Below the pieces are notes generated by a model. It was not told the origin of the DNA, searched no databases, and saw nothing but the letters and a program-made list of their open reading frames with translations. DNA of 25,873 nucleotides from NCBI GenBank assembly GCA_019420545.1, contig JAHZGZ010000097.1, positions 8,467 through 34,339 on the forward strand, written 5' to 3'. Positions 7,509 through 14,691 of the stretch are shown one piece after another (within the stretch, counting starts at the first letter, position 1; each line of letters starts with the position of its first letter). This stretch comes from Bacteroidales bacterium (lineage in GTDB: Bacteria > Bacteroidota > Bacteroidia > Bacteroidales > Muribaculaceae). The translations under genes and the position numbers were made by a program.

Positions 7509-8327
7509 TTAGTCAAACATTACGTTGGGATTCATCTGATGAGGATTGCGCCAGAGTATTCGGTATTTCCGGGCCAGCAGGTCGGCTTTGGCCTGCCAGT
7601 ATTCAAAGCAGAATCCCATGCGGCGGCGTGTCCCCGCAAACATTTCGTCAAGCTCGTCCTCGACGTCGTAATACACCTCCTCCCACCGGCGGGAGTATTC
7701 GATACGATCCTTCTTCAGATTCCCCTCCTGCGGATTTTTCCTGATTTCCAGCATCTCGTCCTCGGAGATGAATTTCAGTATGGCTTCATCGTCAGTACCA
7801 TGTATGGAGAGCAGATTGTCGAGTCGGTACAGTTCCCGCGCCATGTCGGCCACCGCTTCACGGTCATATTCCTTCTCCGTGTCGGCTACTTTTGCTGCAC
7901 GGCGTATGAAGGCATCCAGTATGCCGTAGCGGTCATGGTTGAATACCGTGGAGCGCAGCGCCTCCACAATGCGACCCACCGCTGTCACCAGCATGGCGAA
8001 CGGCACTCTGCCCCCGTCGATGAGAGGATAGACGCCTGTACGGAAATCTTTCAGCGAGCGCTCTAACCGTCCCCTTACCATGGCCTCGGCGTTGAGCGTG
8101 AGAGCCTGTATCATCTCCACGTCATAGTCATGGCAGGCGTTTTCCTTGTCGAGCATGGTTGTGATGACTGCGTAGGCTATGCTTTCGAAACGGGCCGCCA
8201 TGACCTCGTCGTCGTCAGGCCTCACCTGCTCCAGAAGGTCGAGTGCGCCGTCGATGCGTTGTTCCACAGTCCTTTCCCTGTCGCCGGTGAGGTGTATCAG
8301 CCGGTTGTAAAATTCGTCTGTAGTCAT
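7509..8327 (-). CDS. Unrecognised 272-aa acidic helical protein
   Basis: An open frame with normal coding character, 25 nt after the upstream gene and 20 nt before YwqG in the same operon. It is predicted largely helical and strongly charged, with no signal peptide and no membrane segment. Aromatic and charged clusters appear near the C-terminus (SRRWEEVYYDVEDELDEMFA, then FCFEYWQAKADLLARKYRIL). I do not recognise a family. Co-transcription with a YwqG protein, a Sel1 protein and another acidic unknown suggests a cytosolic partner or immunity-type role, but this is inference only. Confidence 0.7.
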   Translation of the reverse strand: MTTDEFYNRLIHLTGDRERTVEQRIDGALDLLEQVRPDDDEVMAARFESIAYAVITTMLDKENACHDYDVEMIQALTLNAEAMVRGRLERSLKDFRTGVYPLIDGGRVPFAMLVTAVGRIVEALRSTVFNHDRYGILDAFIRRAAKVADTEKEYDREAVADMARELYRLDNLLSIHGTDDEAILKFISEDEMLEIRKNPQEGNLKKDRIEYSRRWEEVYYDVEDELDEMFAGTRRRMGFCFEYWQAKADLLARKYRILWRNPHQMNPNVMFD

Positions 8328-8352
8328 TATGTGGGTGTTTTTATGGTTGTGG

Positions 8353-8802
8353 TCAATCCTCCTCCTGGCAGTTTTCAGGCTCCCAGATCATATCCATGAT
8401 GTCGAAAGCTCCCGATATGCCGTTTTCTCCGGCGTCGGCAAGGAGGTCGAAGAACCGGAGTGTGTCGTCCATGAATCGCGCGGGGTCATTGTTGTGGACA
8501 GCTATATCCATCCAGTCCCAGCCCACAATGTCGTCGGGAGCGAGTGCGCCGTGGTCGATGGCTTCGAGGAGCAGACGCTTGAAGCGGTCGAGGTAGGTTA
8601 TTTCGCATGTCGACCAGTCGCGGCACGACTCAAGAAGGGCCTTGCATACCCGCATGCCGGTGCAGCCGCGCTCGATGTCGGCGTCGACAAGCTTCAGCAG
8701 CTCTTTCTGTCGGACGCGATAATCGGGAGTGTCAGAGGCGGGTATGTTTCCGAAATCGATTATGGCATTGATAATCTCTTTATGATCAGGTGCTTTCTCC
8801 AT
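8353..8802 (-). CDS. Unrecognised 149-aa acidic protein, first gene of the operon
   Basis: A 149-aa strongly acidic protein with many aspartates. Internal pieces include LLKLVDADIERGCTGMRVCK and IVGWDWMDIAVHNNDPARFM. It is probably helical, with no signal peptide or membrane span. It is the promoter-proximal gene, with a strong promoter about 140 bp upstream (8944-8975), and lies 25 nt before the next gene. The family is not recognised. Acidic, small and without paralogues in the window, it could be an immunity-type or adaptor protein; the sequence gives no catalytic motif. Confidence 0.7.
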   Translation of the reverse strand: MEKAPDHKEIINAIIDFGNIPASDTPDYRVRQKELLKLVDADIERGCTGMRVCKALLESCRDWSTCEITYLDRFKRLLLEAIDHGALAPDDIVGWDWMDIAVHNNDPARFMDDTLRFFDLLADAGENGISGAFDIMDMIWEPENCQEED

Positions 8803-8943
8803 CCGGTATTGAATGATTGAAAAATGGATTTTGTCGTTTATGACTAATTGGCCTTGTCCATAAAAGCCTTAAAACCAGCGGCTTTATATAAAGTAGTGGT
8901 AGCCATCAGACATAACTGCCACAACTGCTTTAAAGATTCTTTC

Positions 8944-8975
8944 CAAAGATAGATGTTTTTCCCCGATTCTGCAAA
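8944..8975 (-). promoter_or_regulatory. Strong Bacteroidota promoter of the YwqG/Sel1 operon
   Basis: On the minus strand, TTTG (8972-8975), exactly 20 bp, then TATCTTTG (8944-8951). Both elements and the spacing fit the Bacteroidota consensus. Transcription would start near 8938, giving a leader of roughly 135 nt before the ATG at 8802. The leader has no gene; a possible 9-codon open frame starts MSDGYHYFI but is not claimed. Confidence 0.75.
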
Positions 8976-9066
8976 TGCATTCCCATAACTTGGCATGATT
9001 CACAAGACTTTACAATTGGGTTTTGAGAAGATTTAGCCTCGCATATGCGGCTCCTTTTTGAGGATT

Positions 9067-9293
9067 CTATTGAATATTTTTGACACATCCCCAATGTTCT
9101 GTTTGGGGTGGACCACCCCACGCAATACCACGGTTCTGTATGTATCGTTCAGCAGTCTTGCGGGAGATATTCAGCTTTTCTACAATATTGTCTCGGCTAA
9201 TGTATGTTTCAGCCATTCATGTAACTCATGCCGATTATCCTGGGTGAGCGGATTTTCCCGGTGGGGAAGGCGCGTTGGATCAGGCGTAGAGGG
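9067..9293 (-). pseudogene. Frameshifted relic of a helix-turn-helix (replication/mobilisation-type) protein
   Basis: Minus-strand reading gives coding-like sequence in two frames. The first frame (from about 9293) reads PPSTPDPTRLPHREN, then PLTQDNRHELHEWLK. The second, from the ATG at 9216 to the stop at 9067-9069, reads MAETYISRDNIVEKLNISRK, then TAERYIQNRGIAWGG. Joined across one indel near 9196-9216 they form a continuous segment containing a helix-turn-helix (DNIVEKLNISRKTAERYIQ). Both frames are closed by stops upstream (TAA TAG just before 9293). This resembles the C-terminal winged-helix tail of primase or VirE-type proteins on Bacteroidota mobile elements, but the family is not certain. 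It lies 170 bp downstream of the tRNA-Lys 3' end, a classic integration position. Confidence 0.5.
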
Positions 9294-9312
9294 TGGCTAT
9301 TATCCTGCCAAA

Positions 9313-9360
9313 CGTGAGCCGAATTACTCACGGAAGTGAGTACTCACTATTGACTCACTT
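9313..9360. repeat. Cluster of GTGAG/CTCAC motifs with a 14-bp perfect palindrome
   Basis: Five copies of GTGAG(T/C) or its complement CTCAC(T) occur within 46 bp, at 9314, 9327, 9336, 9343 and 9354. The central pair forms the perfect palindrome AGTGAGTACTCACT (9335-9348). Alternating short motifs like these may be operator sites, iteron-like sites or a recombination site. Alternatively they may be decayed coding repeats of the neighbouring relic (Val-Ser-Glu codons). Confidence 0.45.
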
Positions 9361-9400
9361 ACCACCTCTGTATTCTGCGCAAATCTGAAATTTTGGCAAA

Positions 9401-9438
9401 TTAAAAAAGCACTGAAAATCAAGTGATTTCAGTGCTTT
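9401..9438 (-). terminator. Rho-independent terminator of tRNA-Lys
   Basis: On the minus strand AAAGCACTGAAA, a short loop, then TTTTCAGTGCTTT followed by further Ts (about 9401-9408). It is a 12-bp stem with a U-tract, 25 nt past the tRNA-Lys 3' end. Confidence 0.8.
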
Positions 9439-9462
9439 GCGGCAATTTGCCATTTTCGGTTG

Positions 9463-9535
9463 TGACCCCGGAGAGGCTCGAACTCTCGACCCAATGATTA
9501 AGAGTCATTTGCTCTACCAACTGAGCTACGGAGTC
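9463..9535 (-). tRNA. tRNA-Lys (anticodon CTT)
   Basis: A 73-nt cloverleaf on the minus strand: acceptor GACTCCG/CGGGGTC (one G-U pair), D-arm GCTC-AGTTGGTA-GAGC, anticodon arm AATGA-CTCTTAA-TCATT with anticodon CTT, variable loop GGGTC, T-arm GAGAG-TTCGAGC-CTCTC, and discriminator A. CCA is not encoded (CAA follows). A perfect promoter lies upstream and a hairpin terminator downstream, so it is transcribed alone. Confidence 0.97.
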
Positions 9536-9656
9536 ATTTTTTGTTCGATCTGTTGCTGAATGTCAGCAACTTTATCGCTGCAATTTTAGGTGTCTTGAAT
9601 CTCTATTCTTAGAGTTCGTTTCACCGGTTGGTGAGGTGTTTCCCTCAATTGCGATG

Positions 9657-9688
9657 CAAAGTTAAGCAGCTTTTTTTTATTGACCAAA
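9657..9688 (-). promoter_or_regulatory. Promoter of tRNA-Lys
   Basis: On the minus strand TTTG (9685-9688), 20 bp, TAACTTTG (9657-9664): a perfect Bacteroidota promoter. The tRNA begins about 115 nt downstream, so the precursor has a long 5' leader. The leader includes a perfect 8-bp stem with a 3-nt loop, GTTGCTGA/TCAGCAAC (9552-9570), which may guide processing. Confidence 0.8.
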
Positions 9689-9959
9689 TTTTTGGTGAAT
9701 TATTTTTGAAATATTTTTTAACAACTTGATGCATCGCTTTTTATGATGCGATATTTTTGCGAACTGAATATGGTACGGAGAAACCAAGATGAGTAGTATC
9801 CGGAAATGTAGAGGATGTCGCAAATTGGATAAGAGCAGGTGTGTGTCGCGTTACATATGGCATGGGAGAGTAGCTGATTGGTATGGCGTAACGCGGAGTG
9901 CTGCGTCCCAACATTTGATGACCGGTATAATGTACTGCCGATTGGCCGTATATGGTCGG
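9689..9959. other. Intergenic region with no supported gene
   Basis: About 270 bp between the tRNA-Lys promoter and the phosphatase stop. It begins with an AT-rich stretch (9670-9770). A 65-codon plus-strand frame at 9789-9986 and a minus-strand frame overlapping the phosphatase show no family resemblance. A TATTTTTG match on the plus strand (9752-9759) could be a promoter, but its -33 partner is off-spacing. I see nothing else of note. Confidence 0.5.
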
Positions 9960-11234
9960 TTATTCCGTTACATGAGAGGGGAGTAATGAGGAAATGATGT
10001 CGCTGAAATATGCGCGTGCATATTCCCATGTCACGTAATACCGGTTGGTACCAGGGAAGCATACCGGCTGCTCGTTGAGGTCGAGGCGCACATATGGCGT
10101 TCCTGAATGGGTGATGGCGACTATCATCTGAAGATTTGTGGACATAGGAGCGATATAAAAGTTTTTCCAGTTGAGGCCCACAGTTTCGAGATTGTCAGTC
10201 AGGTAGTAGCAGCCTGGCAGACGGATAAGGGAAAGGAACGGTATGACTGTCTCTGCATGGCCGAACCGTAGGTTTAATGAGGCCTTCGAGTGTCCGGCGA
10301 GAAAATCGTCGGTAGTGTTTATGAAGTCGGCAAGTAATGCACCGGTGATGTCGGAGGGTATGGCCGAAAAGGTGGATGTCGAGCGCTCGAGATACTGCAT
10401 GAGATTGCGGCATTCCCACATCTTATTGGCCTCCTCGCGGGTATAGAACTGTGCCAGGAAGTCACCTTCGATGCCCGAGGCGTTGAGTCCGCATACAAAT
10501 CCGAAGAGTGAGATGGCAAACTGGCGTGCCGAGTCATCGTCTATAGTTTGTTTTCCTACAAGCCGCCACACTGGATCGAGCGCGACGTTTTTCTTGTAAA
10601 ACGAGTTGAGCGCAGAGTCCCACGGAGCATGCTTCCTGAGGTCGAGATATGTCGAGTCGATAGCAAACGGGCGCATGAGCGGTGAGTTGACGCGCCCCGA
10701 CGAGGTGAGTATTTCCACCTTGTCGTTGAGGCGCGTGAGCTTATGTGTGAATTCATACATGCTCATTATGCATCGTGGCACGTAGGACGATATGGCCTCG
10801 ATGCGTGTCGACGTCGACAGTTGCGGCCATGTGGCGTAGATTCTTTCGGCAATTCCGCGTTGCTCGGCCATGCCTATTGTGTCAAGCGCGCCCCATTGCC
10901 CTTTTGATACGAGAAGGGCGTGCTCGACTATGGCGAGCATCGAGTCGCCTTTTTCGGTAAGCGTGCCCTGTATGCGCGCTTTCATAAGAACCGTGCGTAT
11001 CGACTTGGCACGCTTGGGCGATGTTTCGTAGCGTGAGCCATGGCGCCCGAGATGGTTTATCATCGCTGCGGTTAGGGTATCGGGTAACGCGACTCTGTCG
11101 TGGCGGCCCGGATATGGATTGGCCGAGCCACGGCATTCGCTGAACGTGTAGTCGGTGGCGGCAGCATGGAGATGTGCCAGAGTACTCGCGGCGAAGAGGA
11201 GAATACTGAGAATGAGAGTTGCCGAACGATGCAT
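9960..11234 (-). CDS. Secreted histidine phosphatase, MINPP/phytase-like
   Basis: With the start at 11234 the protein is 424 aa and begins with a signal peptide (MHRSATLILSILLFAASTLA, cleavage near HLHAAA). The longer frame from 11375 overlaps the divergent TPR gene and is unlikely. The catalytic phosphohistidine motif is N-H-L-G-R-H-G-S-R-Y (R64-H65-G66-S67-R68). The proton-donor motif is HAE (H326-A327-E328 in FGHAETVIPF). The HAE triplet instead of HD is typical of multiple inositol polyphosphate phosphatases, known in Bacteroides as secreted phytases. Predicted role: periplasmic or surface release of phosphate from inositol phosphates or other phosphoesters. It is monocistronic and starts 32 bp from the divergent TPR gene. 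The exact substrate is inferred. Confidence 0.85.
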   Translation of the reverse strand: MHRSATLILSILLFAASTLAHLHAAATDYTFSECRGSANPYPGRHDRVALPDTLTAAMINHLGRHGSRYETSPKRAKSIRTVLMKARIQGTLTEKGDSMLAIVEHALLVSKGQWGALDTIGMAEQRGIAERIYATWPQLSTSTRIEAISSYVPRCIMSMYEFTHKLTRLNDKVEILTSSGRVNSPLMRPFAIDSTYLDLRKHAPWDSALNSFYKKNVALDPVWRLVGKQTIDDDSARQFAISLFGFVCGLNASGIEGDFLAQFYTREEANKMWECRNLMQYLERSTSTFSAIPSDITGALLADFINTTDDFLAGHSKASLNLRFGHAETVIPFLSLIRLPGCYYLTDNLETVGLNWKNFYIAPMSTNLQMIVAITHSGTPYVRLDLNEQPVCFPGTNRYYVTWEYARAYFSDIISSLLPSHVTE

Positions 11235-11248
11235 TTTTTGTAAATTTG
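11219..11248 (+). promoter_or_regulatory. Promoter of the small TPR gene
   Basis: TTG (11219-11221), 19 bp, TAAATTTG (11241-11248). The implied start near 11255 is about 12 nt ahead of the ATG at 11267. The site overlaps the beginning of the divergent phosphatase gene. Confidence 0.6.
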
Positions 11249-11266
11249 TCAATAAATAATTAAGTA

Positions 11267-11539
11267 ATGAAAACACGCGACGAACTCGCCGACTTATTAA
11301 AAAATAACGCGCCTGAAGCGGTAATTGTTGCTGCCGATGAGATGATAGCGCGTGGAAATGCACCGGCATGGGCATATCTCATGCGCAGCGAGGCTTTTTT
11401 TGCTTCCGGAAAACTTGGCCGGGCGCTCAGTGATCTGCACACAGCCATGTCAATCGAGCCTTCTTCTGCGATAGAGCAGCGTATCAAGGTGCTTCAGGAT
11501 GTGATTGCTTTCCGCAATACCGATATGCTCAATCCCTAA
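11267..11539 (+). CDS. Small tetratricopeptide-repeat protein
   Basis: A 90-aa protein with about two TPR-like helix pairs: NNAPEAVIVAADEMIARGNA and a canonical unit AWAYLMRSEAFFASGKLGRA followed by LSDLHTAMSIEPSSA, which has the typical A-x-x-x-x-P spacing. There is no signal peptide. It starts right behind a promoter match. Small TPR proteins act as binding adaptors; the partner is unknown. It is followed by a 196-bp palindromic element. Confidence 0.75.
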   Translation: MKTRDELADLLKNNAPEAVIVAADEMIARGNAPAWAYLMRSEAFFASGKLGRALSDLHTAMSIEPSSAIEQRIKVLQDVIAFRNTDMLNP

Positions 11540-11557
11540 ACGTAGGACATAAAGCAT

Positions 11558-11753
11558 TTTATTAAGTAAGTCTCAAAAATTATTACGTATATGGATAATT
11601 TAAAAACTTTATATTCCCGTCGGCGTCTTTTCGGCGCTTTTCCATCTCTTCATCAGTCATGTAGCTCGCTACACTCCTTCTTCATCGACGGAAAATCTCT
11701 CGAAAATCCTCTCGCCGGTAATATAAAATAATTTTTTCGACTTACTTATTAAC
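11558..11753. repeat. 196-bp imperfect palindromic (foldback, MITE-like) element
   Basis: The whole segment pairs with itself. The outer arms read TTATTAAGTAAGTC...AAAATTATT on the left (11558-11584), and the right arm (11727-11753) read in reverse complement gives TTAATAAGTAAGTCGAAAAA and ATTATT. Further in, both arms share TTTATATT-x-CCG-x-CG, then TTTTCG, then TTTTCC-x-TC. The centre is TGTAGC-TC-GCTACA (11660-11673). It encodes no protein. Its structure fits a non-autonomous foldback/MITE or REP-like intergenic repeat. It sits between convergent genes, where it could also act as a double-sided transcription barrier. No flanking target-site duplication could be confirmed. Confidence 0.7.
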
Positions 11754-11765
11754 CACGATCTTAAC

Positions 11766-11798
11766 AAAAAAAGCATTCAGCCGCAGCCGAATGCTTTT
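11766..11798 (-). terminator. Rho-independent terminator of the small basic protein gene
   Basis: On the minus strand AAAAGCATTCGGC, loop TGC, GGCTGAATGC followed by TTTTTTT. It lies 60 nt past the stop at 11858 and supports this short gene being a real transcription unit. Confidence 0.75.
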
Positions 11799-11857
11799 GG
11801 TAATTAATTTTAACCGGGAGGAGAAAGGAAGCCTGACGGCTTTGGGTGAAATCTTTT

Positions 11858-12043
11858 TCAGCAAAGACCTTTGTCTTGCCCGTGTTTGAGCACAGCCTCA
11901 CAAATGAAATCTGTGATGCTGTCAACTTGCTGAAGCACAGCGTGCACTGTGGCCGGGGCATTAAAACCATAGCGCTTTACTGTTGATTTCTTGCGGCCTG
12001 CACCGGGACGACGGCCGCCTCTTTTCTTTGCAAAGGTTTCCAT
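11858..12043 (-). CDS. Orphan 61-aa basic protein, ribbon-helix-helix-like
   Basis: A 61-aa protein with a basic N-terminus containing GGRRPGAGRKK (residues 9-19). This motif is common at the start of small DNA-binding or mobile-element proteins of Bacteroidota. It is followed by a short strand-helix-helix pattern (KRYGFNAPATVHAVLQQVDS, then ITDFICEAVLKHG) compatible with a ribbon-helix-helix fold. It has its own terminator and a candidate promoter at 12128-12135. It stands alone, with no toxin, relaxase or integrase beside it. It is probably a DNA-binding regulator or a leftover mobile-element accessory protein. The family is not firmly recognised. Confidence 0.65.
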   Translation of the reverse strand: METFAKKRGGRRPGAGRKKSTVKRYGFNAPATVHAVLQQVDSITDFICEAVLKHGQDKGLC

Positions 12044-12127
12044 AAGTTATAAGCCTAAAACTACTAATAGCACAAAATTGATTTCACAAATGGAATCCTC
12101 ACATTTATGTTGTGGGGAAATCGCATG

Positions 12128-12135
12128 CAAATTTA
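12128..12135 (-). promoter_or_regulatory. Possible promoter of the 61-aa gene
   Basis: The minus strand reads TAAATTTG, an exact -7 match, about 85 bp before the ATG at 12043. The -33 region is only T-rich (CCTTTTCTTTTT). The surrounding spacer (12044-12303) is AT-rich and holds no gene; a TAATTTTG on the plus strand (12169-12176) has no gene to serve. Confidence 0.4.
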
Positions 12136-12303
12136 CTAAAAAGAAAAGGATATCATAGTATTTTAATATAATTTTGTGTAAAAGGCATCCGCAAAAGCAA
12201 AAACGCACAAATGTTATCATCGCGTTTAACCAAAATTAACTTGACGGGAACCTCTTCTTACACTCATCGCCGTAAGATATACTTTCAGTTTTGAAGTGAA
12301 ATG

Positions 12304-14667
12304 TTAGCGCTTGCCCCACAATGGATTGGGCTGCGATGACATAAACAGTTCGAGTGTAGCTCCACGACTTATGTCGTTGAAATCAATACTGCAATTGTCA
12401 TACTGCTTCCCATCGAGCAGCGCATGGTCGATATAAATATTTTCCCTTGAGTTGTTATGCGCTATTATGCGGAAACTTTTGCCCGGATAATATTTGTTGT
12501 CAAGACGGTATTCTATTTCGTCGAATATAGGAGATGTTATCTCCAGAAATCTGTCGCCGGGGCATGACGGATGTATACCGGAGGCCGACAATACATACCA
12601 GGCCGACATCTGACCGACATCCTCGTTGCCGACAAGCCCTTCAACCCCTGTGCCATAGGCCGAGTCGCAGATATTGCGTGTATGTTTCTGTGTGAGCCAA
12701 GGTGCGCCAAGGCGGTTGTAAAGATAGGGCACGAAGTGTACCGGCTCATTGGCATGGTTGTAGTAGGCATTCCATTTCATGTTGGCCGGAGTCCGGGCAA
12801 ACAGTGTGTCGAGATCGGCTATGGCAGCCTCTCTTCCACCTATCAGCGATGCCAGGCCGTCGGGATCGTGAGGTACGAACCATCCCTGCTGGTAGGGATT
12901 CGATTCCATGCAGCCGAATCCCTCGCGGGTACGCGGCGATGTTGCCTGATCCCATTCCGCCCAGGTGCCGTCGGCCATGCGCGGGCGGAACCATCCGACT
13001 GTCGGGTCAAACACATTGCGGTAGGCCATGGCTCTGTCGCGGAACATGGCTGTCAGAGAATCGTTGCCACACACCTCGGCAAGCTGTGCCACACACCAGT
13101 CGGCATAGGCATATTCCAGTGTGCACGATATGCTCACCGGTTCCGGGGAATATCCCAGGCGTCCTGTGCCGAATTTTTCCGAAGTGTTTACGGCATACTT
13201 CAATGCTTTCTTTACATCGAATGTACGTATCCCTTTGGCATATGCGTCGGCTATCACAGGGATGGCCGGGTTGCCGATCATGCATCCCGAATAGGCGTTG
13301 AGCAGCTCCCATCGTGGATAATACTTACGGCCGCTTTCTTCGGCTATGGCGATCAGTGAGTTGATCTCGTCGCTTACCACCGACGGATTTATTATGTTCT
13401 GAAGAGGAAACTGACTGCGGAACACATCCCAGCCGCTGAATATCGTACGTCGCGCATAGTCGGTGGCGCTTTGGTGGATTTTTCCGTCGGCTCCGGTGTA
13501 CCGCCCGTCGGTGTCGGAACATACGCGCGGATCAATCATCGTATGATACAGGGCCGTATAGAATGCGGTAAGCTGTTTGTCGGTACCGCCTTTTACCGTG
13601 ATTTTACCGAGAGCATCGTCCCAAAGCGAGATAGCTTTGCGGTGTACTTCGTCGAAACTCTTGCCGTCGATCTCGGCCATGTAATTCTTTCTGGCGCCCT
13701 CCATGTCGACAAACGATATGCCTGTCTTAATCTCGATGCATTCGTCGGCTTCAGTGCTGTATTCGGTGAAGAATCCGATATGCTCCCCTTGTAGCTCCGT
13801 TACTCCGCGCACGATACGCGACTGCTCAACTTTTCTGAGATATTCCGTGGAATTCACGTCGTTAAGATGCCGACGTGTCCCTTCCGGAAAGTCGGCGCTC
13901 CAGAATGCGATATTCTCCATAGGGCGGCTGAGGCGTGTATAGAAGTATAGTTTGTATTCGACCTTTCCGCCACCGTCGCCCCAGCCGCCTCCGGCGGGTG
14001 TGCAGTGTATCCATCCTGTCAGTGTGCTGTCGTCGACTACCTTGACATATTGCTCCACGGCTGTCCCTCCGACTCTGCGGGCGAGATCTACCTGGATACG
14101 TGCGGTGTCAGACTTCGGAAATGTGAACCGTGCTATTCCGCACCGCGGAGTGGCCGACGTCTCGGCCTTGATCCCGTAGTCGGTAAGTTGTACGCTGTAA
14201 TATCCCGGGTGGGCCGTCTCGCTTGCCTTGTCGTAGTGCGACCGATAGCCGCCGATACGTCCGTCCTCTTTACCGGCTACCGCATGAAACGTCCCGGTAG
14301 TAGGCATGATCAGGAAGTTACCGAGATCGCCGTACCAGCCTACACCGCTCATCTGAGTCAGGGCAAACCCCTCGATAGTGGTGTGCTCATGGCTGTAGCC
14401 CGATCCGGTGTCACCTCCGGTAATGGTGTTCGGACTTATCTGCACCATACCGAACGGGGTTGTAGCTCCCGGAAATGTCTTGCCCAGGCCGTGATATGTG
14501 CCGGCACGATCCATGTTGGTACTCGCTCCTATAAACGGATCGACATACGCCACCGGTGTGCCCGGTACAGGTGCAACGGGAGTAGCGGCTGATACGGAAA
14601 CTGCATTTAAATTAAGCATGCTCCATCCTAATAGAAGTATGCGCTGACAGTGTACGTTAAATCTCAT
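12304..14667 (-). CDS. Secreted GH92 alpha-mannosidase
   Basis: A 787-aa protein with an N-terminal signal sequence (residues 1-28, ending VSVSAA) and the full GH92 layout. The N-terminal beta-sandwich has YVDPFIGAS (41-49), HGLGKTFPGATTPFGMVQ (59-76), MSGVGWYGDLGN (106-117) and CTPAGGGWGDGGGKVEY (222-238). The (alpha/alpha)6 domain has SGWDVFRSQFPL (411-422), a catalytic-acid-type glutamate in CMESNPYQQGWFVPHD (E588), NHANEPVHFVPYLYN (637-651) and GLVGNEDVGQMSAWY (677-691), where the conserved N-E-D supplies the base and calcium ligands. GH92 enzymes are calcium-dependent exo-mannosidases that trim N-glycan or fungal mannan chains. It starts 25 nt after the DUF1848 stop and is the last gene of the run. 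No SusCD pair is nearby, so it is not in a classical utilisation locus. Confidence 0.96.
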   Translation of the reverse strand: MRFNVHCQRILLLGWSMLNLNAVSVSAATPVAPVPGTPVAYVDPFIGASTNMDRAGTYHGLGKTFPGATTPFGMVQISPNTITGGDTGSGYSHEHTTIEGFALTQMSGVGWYGDLGNFLIMPTTGTFHAVAGKEDGRIGGYRSHYDKASETAHPGYYSVQLTDYGIKAETSATPRCGIARFTFPKSDTARIQVDLARRVGGTAVEQYVKVVDDSTLTGWIHCTPAGGGWGDGGGKVEYKLYFYTRLSRPMENIAFWSADFPEGTRRHLNDVNSTEYLRKVEQSRIVRGVTELQGEHIGFFTEYSTEADECIEIKTGISFVDMEGARKNYMAEIDGKSFDEVHRKAISLWDDALGKITVKGGTDKQLTAFYTALYHTMIDPRVCSDTDGRYTGADGKIHQSATDYARRTIFSGWDVFRSQFPLQNIINPSVVSDEINSLIAIAEESGRKYYPRWELLNAYSGCMIGNPAIPVIADAYAKGIRTFDVKKALKYAVNTSEKFGTGRLGYSPEPVSISCTLEYAYADWCVAQLAEVCGNDSLTAMFRDRAMAYRNVFDPTVGWFRPRMADGTWAEWDQATSPRTREGFGCMESNPYQQGWFVPHDPDGLASLIGGREAAIADLDTLFARTPANMKWNAYYNHANEPVHFVPYLYNRLGAPWLTQKHTRNICDSAYGTGVEGLVGNEDVGQMSAWYVLSASGIHPSCPGDRFLEITSPIFDEIEYRLDNKYYPGKSFRIIAHNNSRENIYIDHALLDGKQYDNCSIDFNDISRGATLELFMSSQPNPLWGKR

Positions 14668-14691
14668 TTTAATAATCGTGTTGATAATGGT

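Noticed and set aside
8930..9121. 63-aa minus-strand frame
   Set aside because: It spans the strong promoter at 8944-8975 and has no recognisable features.
9058..9339. 93-aa plus-strand frame
   Set aside because: It lies antisense to the helix-turn-helix relic, which has the better protein-like signal; the plus frame is Ser/Cys-rich without domains.
9313..9360. CRISPR-like array
   Set aside because: The motifs are only 5-6 bp and spacers are irregular; no repeat-spacer structure and no cas genes anywhere in the window.
9789..9986. 65-aa plus-strand frame behind a TATTTTTG box
   Set aside because: No family resemblance, poor -33 spacing, and it overlaps the end of the phosphatase gene.
11761..11970. 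69-aa minus-strand frame overlapping the 61-aa gene
   Set aside because: It runs through the terminator at 11766-11798 and lacks the conserved GRRPGAGRK start found in the other frame.
12571..13359. 262-aa open frame on the plus strand
   Set aside because: It is antisense to the GH92 gene, whose motifs are unambiguous; the frame has no recognisable domain and arises from GC-rich codons.
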